Source of the DNA: Chroococcidiopsidaceae cyanobacterium YX2bin18
GTDB taxonomy: Bacteria > Cyanobacteriota > Cyanobacteriia > Cyanobacteriales > Chroococcidiopsidaceae
DNA length: 56,034 nt
Reading direction: 5' to 3'
NCBI GenBank assembly: GCA_030446505.1
Contig: JAUJND010000022.1
Span: forward strand, 1 to 56,034
The notes under the pieces: generated by a model
Seen by the model: the letters and a program-made list of their open reading frames with translations, nothing else
Databases searched by the model: none
Told to the model about the DNA's origin: nothing
Shown here: positions 29,063 through 38,398 of the stretch, piece by piece
How positions within the stretch are numbered: position 1 is the first letter of the stretch
Layout of the letters: every line of letters starts with the position of its first letter
Position numbers and translations under genes: made by a program

Positions 29063-30742
29063 ATGCAAACCCCTACTATCTCGACTTGGCAACGGTTAAA
29101 AAAGCAAGAACTTAGTTGTGAAGAAGCGCTCTCGCTCATGGTAGACGAGCAAGGAACTGTTAACCAGGCTCTGCTTGATCGGGAAGTCAGTAGTAGATTT
29201 TCGCGCCATTTTCAAGACAAAAGTTCTTTACCTCCGGCAATTCCCTTGCTACTGTGGCGTGGTTGCTACTACCTGGGAAGCCCTGTAGAGCTATCTTCCG
29301 AAGTAGTGAGGAAGCTTGTTGATCGCACAGGCAGTGAAATTAAAATTATTCCGATTTCGGATAAGAGCTATCGCCCTGGTTTCATAGCCAAAACCTGAAT
29401 AATAACCGCCTTAGCTCTACCCCACTAGCAAATCCAATCACTGGGGAAAAAGAGCAAGAAAACATCACTGAAACAACCGAGATATCCCTCTCAAAAGAAG
29501 CTGATCAAATTGGTCGGATTAAAACATTACTTAGCGGTGCATTACGCAACCGCGCTAGTGACATTCATCTTGAACCAATGCCAGAAGGCTTAAGAGTCGC
29601 TATCGCATAGATGGCGTATTGCGCGACATCACCACATTGCCCATTGAATTGAGCCGCCGTGTGATCGTCGCCCTCAAAGTCATGTGTAAGATGGATATCT
29701 CAGAAAACCGTCGCCCCCAAGATGGTCGGATTGAAGAACAATATACTTCCACTGACCAGGTAGAAGTAGGCATGGATATGCGCGTCAGTACCCTTTCCCT
29801 GTGTCGGCGGCGAAAAAGCTGTAATTCGGTTACTACCGCGCCAAAATCCCTATTCCCAACTAGATAAACTCGGTTTTTTCCGCCAAAACCTTACCAATAT
29901 ACAAATCCTGGCTCGGACAACCCCAAGGGATGATCATTCTCACCGGACCAACTGGTTCGGGGAAAACAAGCACACTGTACACAAGTCTCCAAGCCGTCGC
30001 CAAGGAACACGTTAATGTTGTAACGGTAGAAGACCCAGTAGAATATATCCTGCCGCGAATTACGCAAACCCAGGTACATGAAGCCGCAGGGATGACCTTT
30101 GCTGCGGGCTTAAGAGCAATTTTGCGCCAAGACCCAGACATCATTATGCTAGGGGAAATCCGAGATGCAGAAACAGCAGAAACCGCAGTCAGAGCAGCGT
30201 TAACAGGACATTTGGTGTTTACGACGCTGCACACAAATGATGCGGTTGGGGCAATTCCGCGGCTCAAGGATATTGGACCTGACCCTGGCTTATTAAGTGA
30301 TGCTTTGCTGGGAATTGTGGCACAACGGCTAGTACGTCGGGTCTGTGCTCACTGTGCCGAACCCTACACCCCAACTGAGGCAGATTTACGGGTGCTGGGC
30401 TTGGAGCGGGAGCAGTTTCGACCAGAAGGATGGCAGCGGGGTCGTGGCTGTAATGCGTGTTTTAATTCTGGCTATCTGGGGCGGGAGGCGATCGTGGAGG
30501 TGCTCGACATTGATGATACAGTGCGGGAACTGATCTACGAAGGCACAATGACTCAGCTACAAAGATATCTCAGAGAAACTGATTTTGCCTCGTTCCGCGT
30601 CGCGGCGATTGACAAGGTGACAAGTGGATTAACAACAGTGGAGGAGGTGTTGCGCGTAATACCCCGTAGCGCTTTATCTAACTTATTAACTAAAGATCGG
30701 ATTAGGCTTAAGTCGGTGAGTGCCTCTGAAACGAGAAATTAA
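29063..30742 (+). pseudogene. GspE/PilB-like secretion ATPase, frameshifted
   Basis: Secretion ATPases drive type IV pilus or type II secretion assembly at the inner membrane. The first 111 residues (29063-29398) are an N-terminal domain (WQRLKKQELSCEEALSLMVD). The next part (about 29400-29860) is spread over other frames and includes ASDIHLEPMPEGLR and RRVIVALKVMCKMDISENRR, the N2 domain with the Asp box region. From 29930 the C-terminal domain is open: Walker A GPTGSGKTST, Walker B-like IIMLGEIRD, the His box HLVFTTLHTND, and four zinc-binding cysteines in CAHC and CNAC. Its length of about 560 residues is shorter than the usual cyanobacterial PilB. It is not near the pil operon, so a paralogue is likely. 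Confidence 0.82.
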
Positions 30743-30946
30743 GCGATCGCGCGGCTCCTTTTATATTTAATGCCAGGTACATTCCTTGATGTTCTATTAC
30801 GGCAATAAGATGAATGGCATAGCCTTAAACTAAAAAGGCGCTGAAGATGCCAAGGATACATAGTTCCTGAAATAGTCAGAATTCATTGCTGGTGAAGCAT
30901 CAACTCAGTATCTGAATTCTGTTATTCCGCACATTTTGATAAATAA

Positions 30947-31446
30947 ATGATCACTACGATAGCTCTCAACTCTGAGTATCTTCACAATTTAGACCTTTTT
31001 CCAGCTGCAACGGTAATTGAAAACTTGCTGCAAGAAAACTCAGGGACGTGGGACAAGACTCCGTCAGGGGCTATCACCTCCTACGAACAGCAACTCCGCT
31101 TTGAAATTGACTATCCCCGTGAACCAGAAGATCCGCGGGAACTCTCAGAAATCCCAGAGATTCGACTGTGGTTCATCCGTCTAGATGCCCACTATCCTTG
31201 GTTACCGTTTTGCTGGACTGGAAAGGTGGGAACTCTTCCGCTACACAGCAATGTTAGTGCTGCACCAATTCAGTGCTAAAAAGGGTATTCAGTACAATCC
31301 AGAAGCCCTGGAAATTTTTTTGATGCAAAGCTGTTTATCTTGACCGATTGGATGAAACAGCAGGGTATCCCTAGTCAATCACGGTTGAAATCAATGGCTC
31401 AGTTATTAGGTTATGAGCTAGATGATTCGCTATTTAACCTATTGTG
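30947..31446 (+). pseudogene. crr6: Chlororespiratory reduction 6-like NDH-1 assembly protein, one or more frameshifts
   Basis: CRR6 helps mature NdhI during assembly of the NDH-1 complex in cyanobacteria and chloroplasts. The first frame reads ITTIALNSEYLHNLDLFPAA and then YEQQLRFEIDYPREPEDPR, ELSEIPEIRLWFIRLDAHYP, which match the family as I recall it. A shift at about 31215 is followed by GELFRYTAMLVLHQFSAKKG, IQYNPEALEIFLM and RLKSMAQLLGYELDDSLF, with the stop at 31444-31446. About 165 residues are expected. The gene is free-standing, with a good ATG but no obvious operon partner. Confidence 0.78.
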
Positions 31447-31567
31447 ATCAGTATGAGGTAACAAGGTAATCTTACTTCCTTTGGTTGGGACAGCAAATCT
31501 ATAGACTATTTAGTTAACTGCGTAACACTTGAATCTATTTCATAGGAATACTGCTGGTTTAGGCACT

Positions 31568-32509
31568 TTAGATTTTCTCCAAAACTGCTTGAGGTGGAAT
31601 ATCTCCAATTTTTTGTAGTTGGGGATTTAATGCCAATGAAGCGATCGCTTGGAGGCAACAATTTTCGTGGTTCTGTAGCTCCAAACAAAGCAATAGTATA
31701 AGTCTGCACTGCCACAGCTAGATGCATCGCCACACTATCAGTACACAACATTAAATTTGCCCCAGCAACCATTGCTGCTAACTTCCCGATATCAGCTGGG
31801 AAGTCACTTTAATATTGGGGCATGGCTGCAATTCTTGACCTAACTGTTCATCGTCTGGTTCCTGAATTATTACCACCGGGAGATCCGGTTGGCGAGAAAG
31901 GAAGTCTTGAATAATTTGTTTCCAATTCTCAACTGGATAGATATCAATACCTTTAGCTCCAGCTACGCTAGAACCTCCGTAGAGGAGAACATAGCCAGTT
32001 TCTTGAATACCCAGACGCTTTTGTTCACTTTCTGCCCAGTCAATATCTGGTTTAGGCACACTAATCGCTAGATCTGAACAGGGAGAGTTGATGCCCAAGC
32101 CTTGCAGCAAATCGTGGTACATTGCAGCGGCGTACTGCTCTGTTTTCAAGGGTACGGAGTTGGTGAAAAAAATGTTTGCCGAACCGCTGTAGCTAATTCG
32201 CACAGGAATTCCGGTCAACCACAGAAATAAACCGACAAACCAGCTTTGTTCTAGGGAAATGGCAACATCGTACTCGCGATCGCGGAGCGCACCTACCAAG
32301 TTTGCCCAATCTGCCAAACTGTTGCGGTCTTTAAAATCAAAAGGAATAACATTTTGAACTGACTTGCATACTCTGTAAGCATTCTTTGACTGGGGTTCCA
32401 CAATGACATCTATTTGGGCATCAGGGTAATACCGTTGGAGATCGTCCAGGGTGGGAAAAAATAGAATTTGGTCACCAATCCCGCCAGGGACTAGGGCTAC
32501 TATTCGCAT
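31568..32509 (-). pseudogene. Family 9 glycosyltransferase (heptosyltransferase-like), frameshifted
   Basis: This family transfers heptose or other sugars to lipopolysaccharide or surface polysaccharide. The start at 32509 gives MRIVALVPGGIGDQILFFPT, the family nucleotide-sugar fold opening, and the first 243 residues are open. A shift at about 31785 leads to ADIGKLAAMVAGANLMLCTD, SVAMHLAVAVQTYTIALFGA and TEPRKLLPP, the C-terminal signature of the family. Another shift near 31600 gives KIGDIPPQAVLEKI and the likely true stop at 31568. The sugar donor and acceptor cannot be told. It is divergent from ispD. Confidence 0.82.
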
Positions 32510-32684
32510 AATATTTCTTTACACTTACTTGCTCCCAATTTTAAGGGAGCGTATATCTAGTTCAAACAAACAATAAAAGCATACAGCGTTAAGTCAAGAA
32601 CAGGAGACAGGATACAAAAGAAGAATTATTTTTGCTCAGCGGTTTGTTTAATGACAGAATGCTGATATTCAGAACGAGAGGGAA

Positions 32685-33371
32685 ATGCATTTACTAATTC
32701 CAGCAGCGGGGATGGGGCGGAGGATGGGGAGTAAGCGCAATAAACTCCTTTTACAATTGCGATCGCAGCCTTTAATTACCTGGAATCTTCTAGCAGCTGA
32801 ACAAGCACGTCACATTAGTTGGATTGGCATTATTGCTCAACCTTACGACTGGTCAGACCTGAATGAGATTTTGGCGAGATTATCTCTTACTAAACCAGTG
32901 CAACTAATTCAGGGGGGAGCCACGCGCCAAGAATCAGTATACAACGGCTTACAGGCGCTGCCGTCTTCAGCACAAGTGTTAATTCACGATGGAGCTAGGT
33001 GTCTTGCTACACCAGAACTGTTTGATCGCTGTGCTGAAATGATTTGTCACTGTCCTGGTTTAATTGCTGCTGTGCCAGTGAAGGACACAATTAAAGTAGT
33101 AGATGACTTAGGGTTAATTCAAAGTACACCAGATAGACAGTATTTGTGGGCGGCTCAAACACCTCAAGCTTTTGATGTTCAATTGTTGAAACAGTGCCAT
33201 GCTCAAGGTCGTAGTCAAGGCTGGGAAGTAACAGACGATGCGGCTTTGTTTGAAAAGTGCGGTTTGCCAGTACAAATTGTCGAGGGAGAAGAGACGAATT
33301 TAAAGATAACAACACCAGTGGATTTAGCGATCGCCGAATTTATTCTCCAACAGCGGTTTGAGGCTAATTAG
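32685..33371 (+). CDS. ispD: 2-C-methyl-D-erythritol 4-phosphate cytidylyltransferase
   Basis: IspD makes CDP-ME in the MEP pathway for isoprenoids (carotenoids, phytol, quinones). The 228-residue frame is intact. The nucleotide-binding start LIPAAGMGRRMGSKRNK, the GGATRQESVYNGLQAL segment, VLIHDGARCL, AAVPVKDTIKV and the substrate-side TPQAFD and NLKITTPVDL motifs are all present. It is followed by a seven-base-arm hairpin (33401-33419) and, 49 bases after its stop, by the trailer end of the CRISPR array, which is read in the opposite direction. Confidence 0.95.
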   Translation: MHLLIPAAGMGRRMGSKRNKLLLQLRSQPLITWNLLAAEQARHISWIGIIAQPYDWSDLNEILARLSLTKPVQLIQGGATRQESVYNGLQALPSSAQVLIHDGARCLATPELFDRCAEMICHCPGLIAAVPVKDTIKVVDDLGLIQSTPDRQYLWAAQTPQAFDVQLLKQCHAQGRSQGWEVTDDAALFEKCGLPVQIVEGEETNLKITTPVDLAIAEFILQQRFEAN

Positions 33372-33400
33372 GTTGAAATAGATTAGCCGCCACAAAGCTG

Positions 33401-33419
33401 AGGCTAGTTAGTCTAGCCT
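33401..33419. terminator. Small hairpin between ispD and the CRISPR array
   Basis: AGGCTAG and CTAGCCT arms around a five-base loop. It sits between the convergent ends of ispD and the array. There is no T run, so termination is only a possibility. Confidence 0.35.
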
Positions 33420-33420
33420 T

Positions 33421-33885
33421 GTGCTCAACGCCTTACGGCATCAGAGGTTTAATCTCAAGTCAACACGCGAGCGAAGAAATAGTCGGTGTGTACTCAACGC
33501 CTTACGGCATCAGAGGTTTGATCGCGGAAGAAGCAAAGGATTAATATCATCGATTGCAACGTGCTCAACGCCTTACGGCATCAGAGGTTGGGACAGGAGA
33601 CCAAAGCCAAGCGCCGCGTTACGCTCTCGCTGTGTGGGTGCTCAACGCCTTACGACATCAAAGGTTGGGACAGCAGATTCTCAAGATACTGATGATGATG
33701 GTGATGGGTGGTCAACGCCTTACGACATCAAAGGTTGGGACAGTTAATGTGACCCTACATTTAAGTAATTTTTGTTCGTGCTCAACGCCTTACGGCATCA
33801 GAGGTTTGATCGCATTCTAAGCTAACAGAATTGAGTAGACTAACCCAATGTGCTCAACGCCTTACGGCATCAGAGGTTTGATTGC
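33421..33885 (-). CRISPR. CRISPR array, trailer part (7 repeats)
   Basis: Repeats begin at 33421, 33490, 33561, 33638, 33708, 33778 and 33850 on the plus strand, spaced 67-77 bases, each about 36 bases, opening with GTGCTCAACGCC. They are the most degenerate repeats of the array. Several read CATCAAAGG and end in GGTTGGGACAG instead of GGTTTAATCGC, and 33490 and 33708 carry changes in the first five bases. Degeneracy is typical of the trailer end, so transcription should run on the minus strand from the far end. A two-gene cassette separates this part from the rest of the array. Confidence 0.97.
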
Positions 33886-33897
33886 TTTCGACTTGTA

Positions 33898-34113
33898 TCA
33901 ACTAGCGCGGGCGATTGTCTCTGGCAAGTTGATAGCTTCAATAGCAGACAAAACTGCGACATTGGACGCTTGCTCAATGGTGATGCCGACAACATGCTCA
34001 TCAGTATCAAAATCAATGATCAAGTTGTCCGTAATCGCGTCTGTGTTTGCTGGCTTGATGTCCGACAAATTGATGTAAAGCGTGTCCGTGTCAGGAAAGT
34101 ATTGAAACTTCAT
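33898..34113 (-). CDS. DUF2283 protein, likely antitoxin, inside a CRISPR array
   Basis: A 71-residue acidic protein that matches the DUF2283 pattern: MKFQYFPDTDTLYINLSDIK, then a strand-rich NLIIDFDTDEHVVGITIEQA and a short C-terminal helix. Small DUF2283 proteins are frequent in cyanobacteria beside DUF4258 genes and are treated as toxin-antitoxin-like pairs; that role is inference here. Its ATG overlaps the stop of the upstream partner (ATGA), and AGGAG stands before it. The stop lies 12 bases from the repeat that ends at 33885. The gene is intact and is read in the predicted direction of array transcription. Confidence 0.8.
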   Translation of the reverse strand: MKFQYFPDTDTLYINLSDIKPANTDAITDNLIIDFDTDEHVVGITIEQASNVAVLSAIEAINLPETIARAS

Positions 34114-34370
34114 ACTGGTTCTTCTCCTCTTTGTTGTCTCTTAAAAAAGTTGCGATCAAAGAAAGCGTTATGAACGGTTTCACCATCACTCTCGGTAACA
34201 ACCCTGAGTACCCGTCCGCCAAACTCTGAGATGTTCCCCAAATAGCTAATACGTCCATTAACCTGTACTTCCGTTTTAACTGGATTTGCCAAAACTCGCT
34301 CAATCCACTCCAGTTGAACCTCTGGATGGTTTAACCGAACAACTGCTTCAAAGTAGGGAGTGGTTTTCAT
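34110..34370 (-). CDS. DUF4258-like protein, likely toxin, inside a CRISPR array
   Basis: An 86-residue protein: MKTTPYFEAVVRLNHPEVQL, WIERVLANPVKTEVQVNGRI, an IRVV-like strand (RVLRVVTESDGETVHNAFFD) and a basic end (RNFFKRQQRGEE). This matches the DUF4258 fold group, related to small RNase-like toxins, with a conserved H near residue 14; catalytic function is inference. It starts 29 bases from the repeat at 34400 and has no clear ribosome binding site in that short gap. A promoter would have to fit in about 30 bases or lie in the repeat, so it may depend on the pre-crRNA transcript. It overlaps the next gene by four bases. Confidence 0.72.
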   Translation of the reverse strand: MKTTPYFEAVVRLNHPEVQLEWIERVLANPVKTEVQVNGRISYLGNISEFGGRVLRVVTESDGETVHNAFFDRNFFKRQQRGEEPV

Positions 34371-34399
34371 TAAGTAGGGTAGGAGTGCTTTCTCTATAT

Positions 34400-37300
34400 G
34401 TGCTCAACGCCTTACGGCATCAGAGGTTGGGATAGGACTATCCATTCCCCCCCTATCTCGTGAAGCTTTTTGTGCTCAACGCCTTACGGCATCAGAGGTT
34501 TAATCGCCTTCAGGCAACCCAGAAAAGTCGGGAATATGGATGTGCTCAACGCCTTACGGCATCAGAGGTTTAATCGCCTGCAAAATCAGTCTTTTATTGA
34601 TCCCAGTACATAGTGCTCAACGCCTTACGGCATCAGAGGTTTGATCGCATCCCAAGTTCAGCACCTTGAGCACCTGCACCAAGTCGTGCTCAACGCCTTA
34701 CGGCATCAGAGGTTTAATCGCGTCCTTACTAACAGCCCAGTTGCCAGGGCGATCGGTGCTCAACGCCTTACGGCATCAGAGGTTTAATCGCAAACGATGT
34801 CTGTTTCTTATTCCCCAAGAGGAAACAAGGTGCTCAACGCCTTACGGCATCAGAGGTTTAATCGCGCTGCACCTGCTAAACCTTTCAAGCTTCCTGATTG
34901 TGCTCAACGCCTTACGGCATCAGAGGTTTAATCGCGGTGATGGTTGATAGGATGTCACGTGACTCGCTTTAGTGCTCAACGCCTTACGGCATCAGAGGTT
35001 TAATCGCATCGAAGCTTCATTCTAGTAGCTCTTTCAAACATATTGTGCTCAACGCCTTACGGCATCAGAGGTTTAATCGCACAAGATTTCCGATGACAAG
35101 AATATTCTCGAAATATGGTGCTCAACGCCTTACGGCATCAGAGGTTTAATCGCGCAATCGCCATTGCTTTCGTGCTGATTTTGTCACCTAGTGCTCAACG
35201 CCTTACGGCATCAGAGGTTTAATCGCTTCTCGTAGTTAGTGATATTTACCCCTGCTCTAAGTGCTCAACGCCTTACGGCATCAGAGGTTTAATCGCCCCA
35301 ATCTTCTTGAGTGTAAATCACGCCACTTTCGTGCTCAACGCCTTACGGCATCAGAGGTTTAATCGCAGTAGTTGTTAGGTTGGTTTGGCTAGTCCTAAAT
35401 GGTGCTCAACGCCTTACGGCATCAGAGGTTTAATCGCACTAGCGATGACTAACACCACCTGCGCCACCTGCCGTGCTCAACGCCTTACGGCATCAGAGGT
35501 TTAATCGCTTTCTTCTATTTTTTTGCAAATATTCGCTCAAGTTGGTGCTCAACGCCTTACGGCATCAGAGGTTTAATCGCAAACAAGCGGCAAAAATTCA
35601 CGCTAAAGATTACATATGTGCTCAACGCCTTACGGCATCAGAGGTTTAATCGCCTGGCGTTCTGAAAATAAAAGCGGATGTCTCCTAAGTGCTCAACGCC
35701 TTACGGCATCAGAGGTTTAATCGCTGTCAGCAACTTTTCTTTTTCGTTTAACGGGATAAGGTGCTCAACGCCTTACGGCATCAGAGGTTTAATCGCGCAT
35801 AAACGGTCATTGGTCTGCATCCTCTAAATTAGAGTGCTCAACGCCTTACGGCATCAGAGGTTTAATCGCGGTTCTAGAGGGAGACAAGTTCGGGATAAAC
35901 GTTACTGTGCTCAACGCCTTACGGCATCATAGGTTTAATCGCTTAGCTCTCGATTGGTAAAGTTATGAACTTCAATCTGTGCTCAACGCCTTACGGCATC
36001 AGAGGTTTAATCGCAATGAGTGCGGTTAGTTGTGTATTCGAGTGCCTCCCGTGCTCAACGCCTTACGGCATCAGAGGTTTAATCGCCTAGGATTAGCCTC
36101 TGTTCCTTCCGCAGTAGCGCTTGTGCTCAACGCCTTACGGCATCAGAGGTTTAATCGCAAGTCGTGCCACAAATTACGAGATATGGCTAGAGGAATGTGC
36201 TCAACGCCTTACGGCATCAGAGGTTTAATCGCACTATTGATCAAGTCCTTGGAATAATACCGCTTTTTGTGCTCAACGCCTTACGGCATCAGAGGTTTAA
36301 TCGCGGATGGGGTTTTTCCACAACTAGCAAAGCCTCTTTCGTGCTCAACGCCTTACGGCTTCAGTGGTGTGTTCGCGCATGACGTTTAGCGGATTCTAGC
36401 CCTGACTCCTCAGTGCTCAGCGCCTTACGGCATCAGAGGTTTAATCGCATCAGCGGTAGAGCGTCGGCGTGTGTTTGCAAGTCAATGTGCTCAACGCCTT
36501 ACGGCATCAGAGGTTTAATCGCAGGGCAATAGTAGCGACCCCAAGGGTGATTCATACTAGTGCTCAACGCCTTACGGCATCAGAGGTTTAATCGCAAATT
36601 GAAGTTTTACGAGATTGTGTTCTTTCGATTAGTGCTCAACGCCTTACGGCATCAGAGGTTTTAATTAATTGCCAATGCAGAGTGCTCAACGCCTTACGGC
36701 ATCCAGAGGTTTAATCGCACAAGCCACGGCATAGAGGTTTAATCCCAAGCAGCAGCATTAGAGGGTGCTCAACGCCTTACGGCATCAGAGGTTTAATCGC
36801 GGATGGGGAATAATGAATGTCTGCGTTTGATTGCAGAGTGCTCAACGCCTTACGGCATCAGAGGTTTAATCGCGCCCTGACGGGGCTGAGGGGTTGTGAC
36901 GGAGTTAGGGGTGCTCAACGCCTTACGGCATCAGAGGTTTAATCGCAAGTGATTTGCTGCAATTGCGTGGCGTAGCTTTAGTGCTCAACGCCTTACGGCA
37001 TCAGAGGTTTAATCGCCGTACATTATTTTTGTGGGTCGTGACGGAGTTAGAAGGTGCTCAACGCCTTACGGCATCAGAGGTTTAATCGCGTACCACCGAC
37101 ACTACCGCCTGTTTCTGGTTGCCGTGCTCAACGCCTTACGGCATCAGAGGTTTAATCGCCGCCACAGCAAAATTAATAGTACCGTAACCATTTAGTGCTC
37201 AACGCCTTACGGCATCAGAGGTTTAATCGCAGGGAATCTCCGGTTGTAAAACGAATATTTCCTCAAGTGCTCAACGCCTTACGGCATCAGAGGTTTAATC

Positions 37301-37805
37301 GCCAAGGTGGTGGTGCAGGACAAACTACTAATAAAATCGTGCTCAACGCCTTACGGCATCAGAGGTTTAATCGCAAGAGCAATTAGTACACACGAAGCAG
37401 CAACCGATCCTGTGCTCAACGCCTTACGGCATCAGAGGTTTAATCGCATCCTGACCAAGAATGCAACAAGTAAGAATCGAAAGTCGTGCTCAACGCCTTA
37501 CGGCATCAGAGGTTTAATCGCTGGTGTTGCTGGTTCTGCACTGGGTCCACTTGGATGTGCTCAACGCCTTACGGCATCAGAGGTTTAATCGCGTCCACTG
37601 TTGCGGCTCCGTTTGAGCTAGTATCAGGTGCTCAACGCCTTACGGCATCAGAGGTTTAATCGCCGCCATATATTGATAGCGAAGGGAATCAGCAAGAATG
37701 TGCTCAACGCCTTACGGCATCAGAGGTTTAATCGCAGAACTTTGGGTCATTATAAACAGTTGAAAAAGTGTGCTCAACGCCTTACGGCATCAGAGGTTTA
37801 ATCGC
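34400..37805 (-). CRISPR. CRISPR array, main part (48 repeats)
   Basis: Forty-eight repeats, from 34400 to 37770, nearly all 70-74 bases apart. The consensus is 36 bases and runs on the plus strand from GTGCTCAACGCCTTACGGC to the end GGTTTAATCGC; spacers are about 34-38 bases. Read on the minus strand, the repeat has a GCC-GTAA-GGC stem-loop followed by TTGAGCAC, the expected 8-base handle of a Cas6-processed crRNA. The leader-side end is at 37805, next to cas2. Repeats at 36341, 36413, 36632 and 36682 are damaged, and a partial repeat lies near 36725-36748. Spacers at 36874-36910 and 37017-37053 share a segment. Confidence 0.99.
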
Positions 37806-38018
37806 GCCCGATCACCCAACTCCTTGCCTGCTTTGGGCTGAAAATCAGTTTTGCAAGCTCTTTGCTAACCTGTTTACTTAGCACCCCAACACAACAGAGA
37901 AACAACAAATCAACCAACTTCTAAAGTAGATGCTGTAAGCATTTTACTACTTGCAAGCACTTCTAAACAAGCCAAAAATTATGCAACGTCCCTCGCAGTA
38001 AGACTTTGTTGCTTGCAT
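37806..38018 (-). promoter_or_regulatory. CRISPR leader
   Basis: About 210 AT-rich bases between cas2 and the best-conserved end of the array. CTTGCAA occurs twice and an inverted form (TTGCAT/ATGCAAG) beside it, a possible recurring element. No certain promoter boxes. New spacers should be added at 37805. Confidence 0.65.
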
Positions 38019-38348
38019 CTAATAAAACTCCGTTACACAATCAGCGATCCTTGCACTAGATAACTCGGTGATTCTCACCTGACTAGACCAAGTGCCAGCA
38101 CGATTACACGCTACCATCCTTTCTACACAGCGATCGCACAAACCCGCTAGCAGCAAATTATCCTCCGCCACCAAAATCTTTTCCAATTCCCACCGTAACT
38201 TCTCGCGATCACGCTGAGTGAGCCAGCACTGAAAAATCGAAAGCTGGATACTCTCTCCATAGCCTTGCAGCAACTTGTAAGCCTTGCGCCAGCGCTTAGA
38301 ATCTCGAATATCGTAAGCAACTAAATACCAATTTTTTACTTCTGCCAT
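38019..38348 (-). CDS. cas2: CRISPR-associated Cas2
   Basis: Cas2 is the small dimeric core that holds two Cas1 dimers during spacer integration. The 109-residue product has the ferredoxin-like start NWYLVAYDIRDSKRWRKAYK, with the aspartate of the family (YDIRD), the GESIQLSIFQCWLT strand and a regular C-terminus. It contains an extra pair CDRCVER. It lies 50 bases after cas4-cas1 and directly before the leader. The gene is intact, in contrast to its partner. Confidence 0.95.
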   Translation of the reverse strand: MAEVKNWYLVAYDIRDSKRWRKAYKLLQGYGESIQLSIFQCWLTQRDREKLRWELEKILVAEDNLLLAGLCDRCVERMVACNRAGTWSSQVRITELSSARIADCVTEFY

Positions 38349-38398
38349 AGCAACACCTCATCGCAGAATCAATTGAGCAAATAAACCACCCTCACCAC

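Noticed and set aside
29860..30267. Minus-strand frame of 135 codons over the secretion ATPase
   Set aside because: The plus strand encodes the Walker A and B motifs of the ATPase; the minus frame has no family features.
33421..37805. Several short open frames reading VLNALRHQRFNR or CSTPYGIRGLIA units
   Set aside because: They are translations of the CRISPR repeat in different frames, with spacers between; no start sites or protein features.
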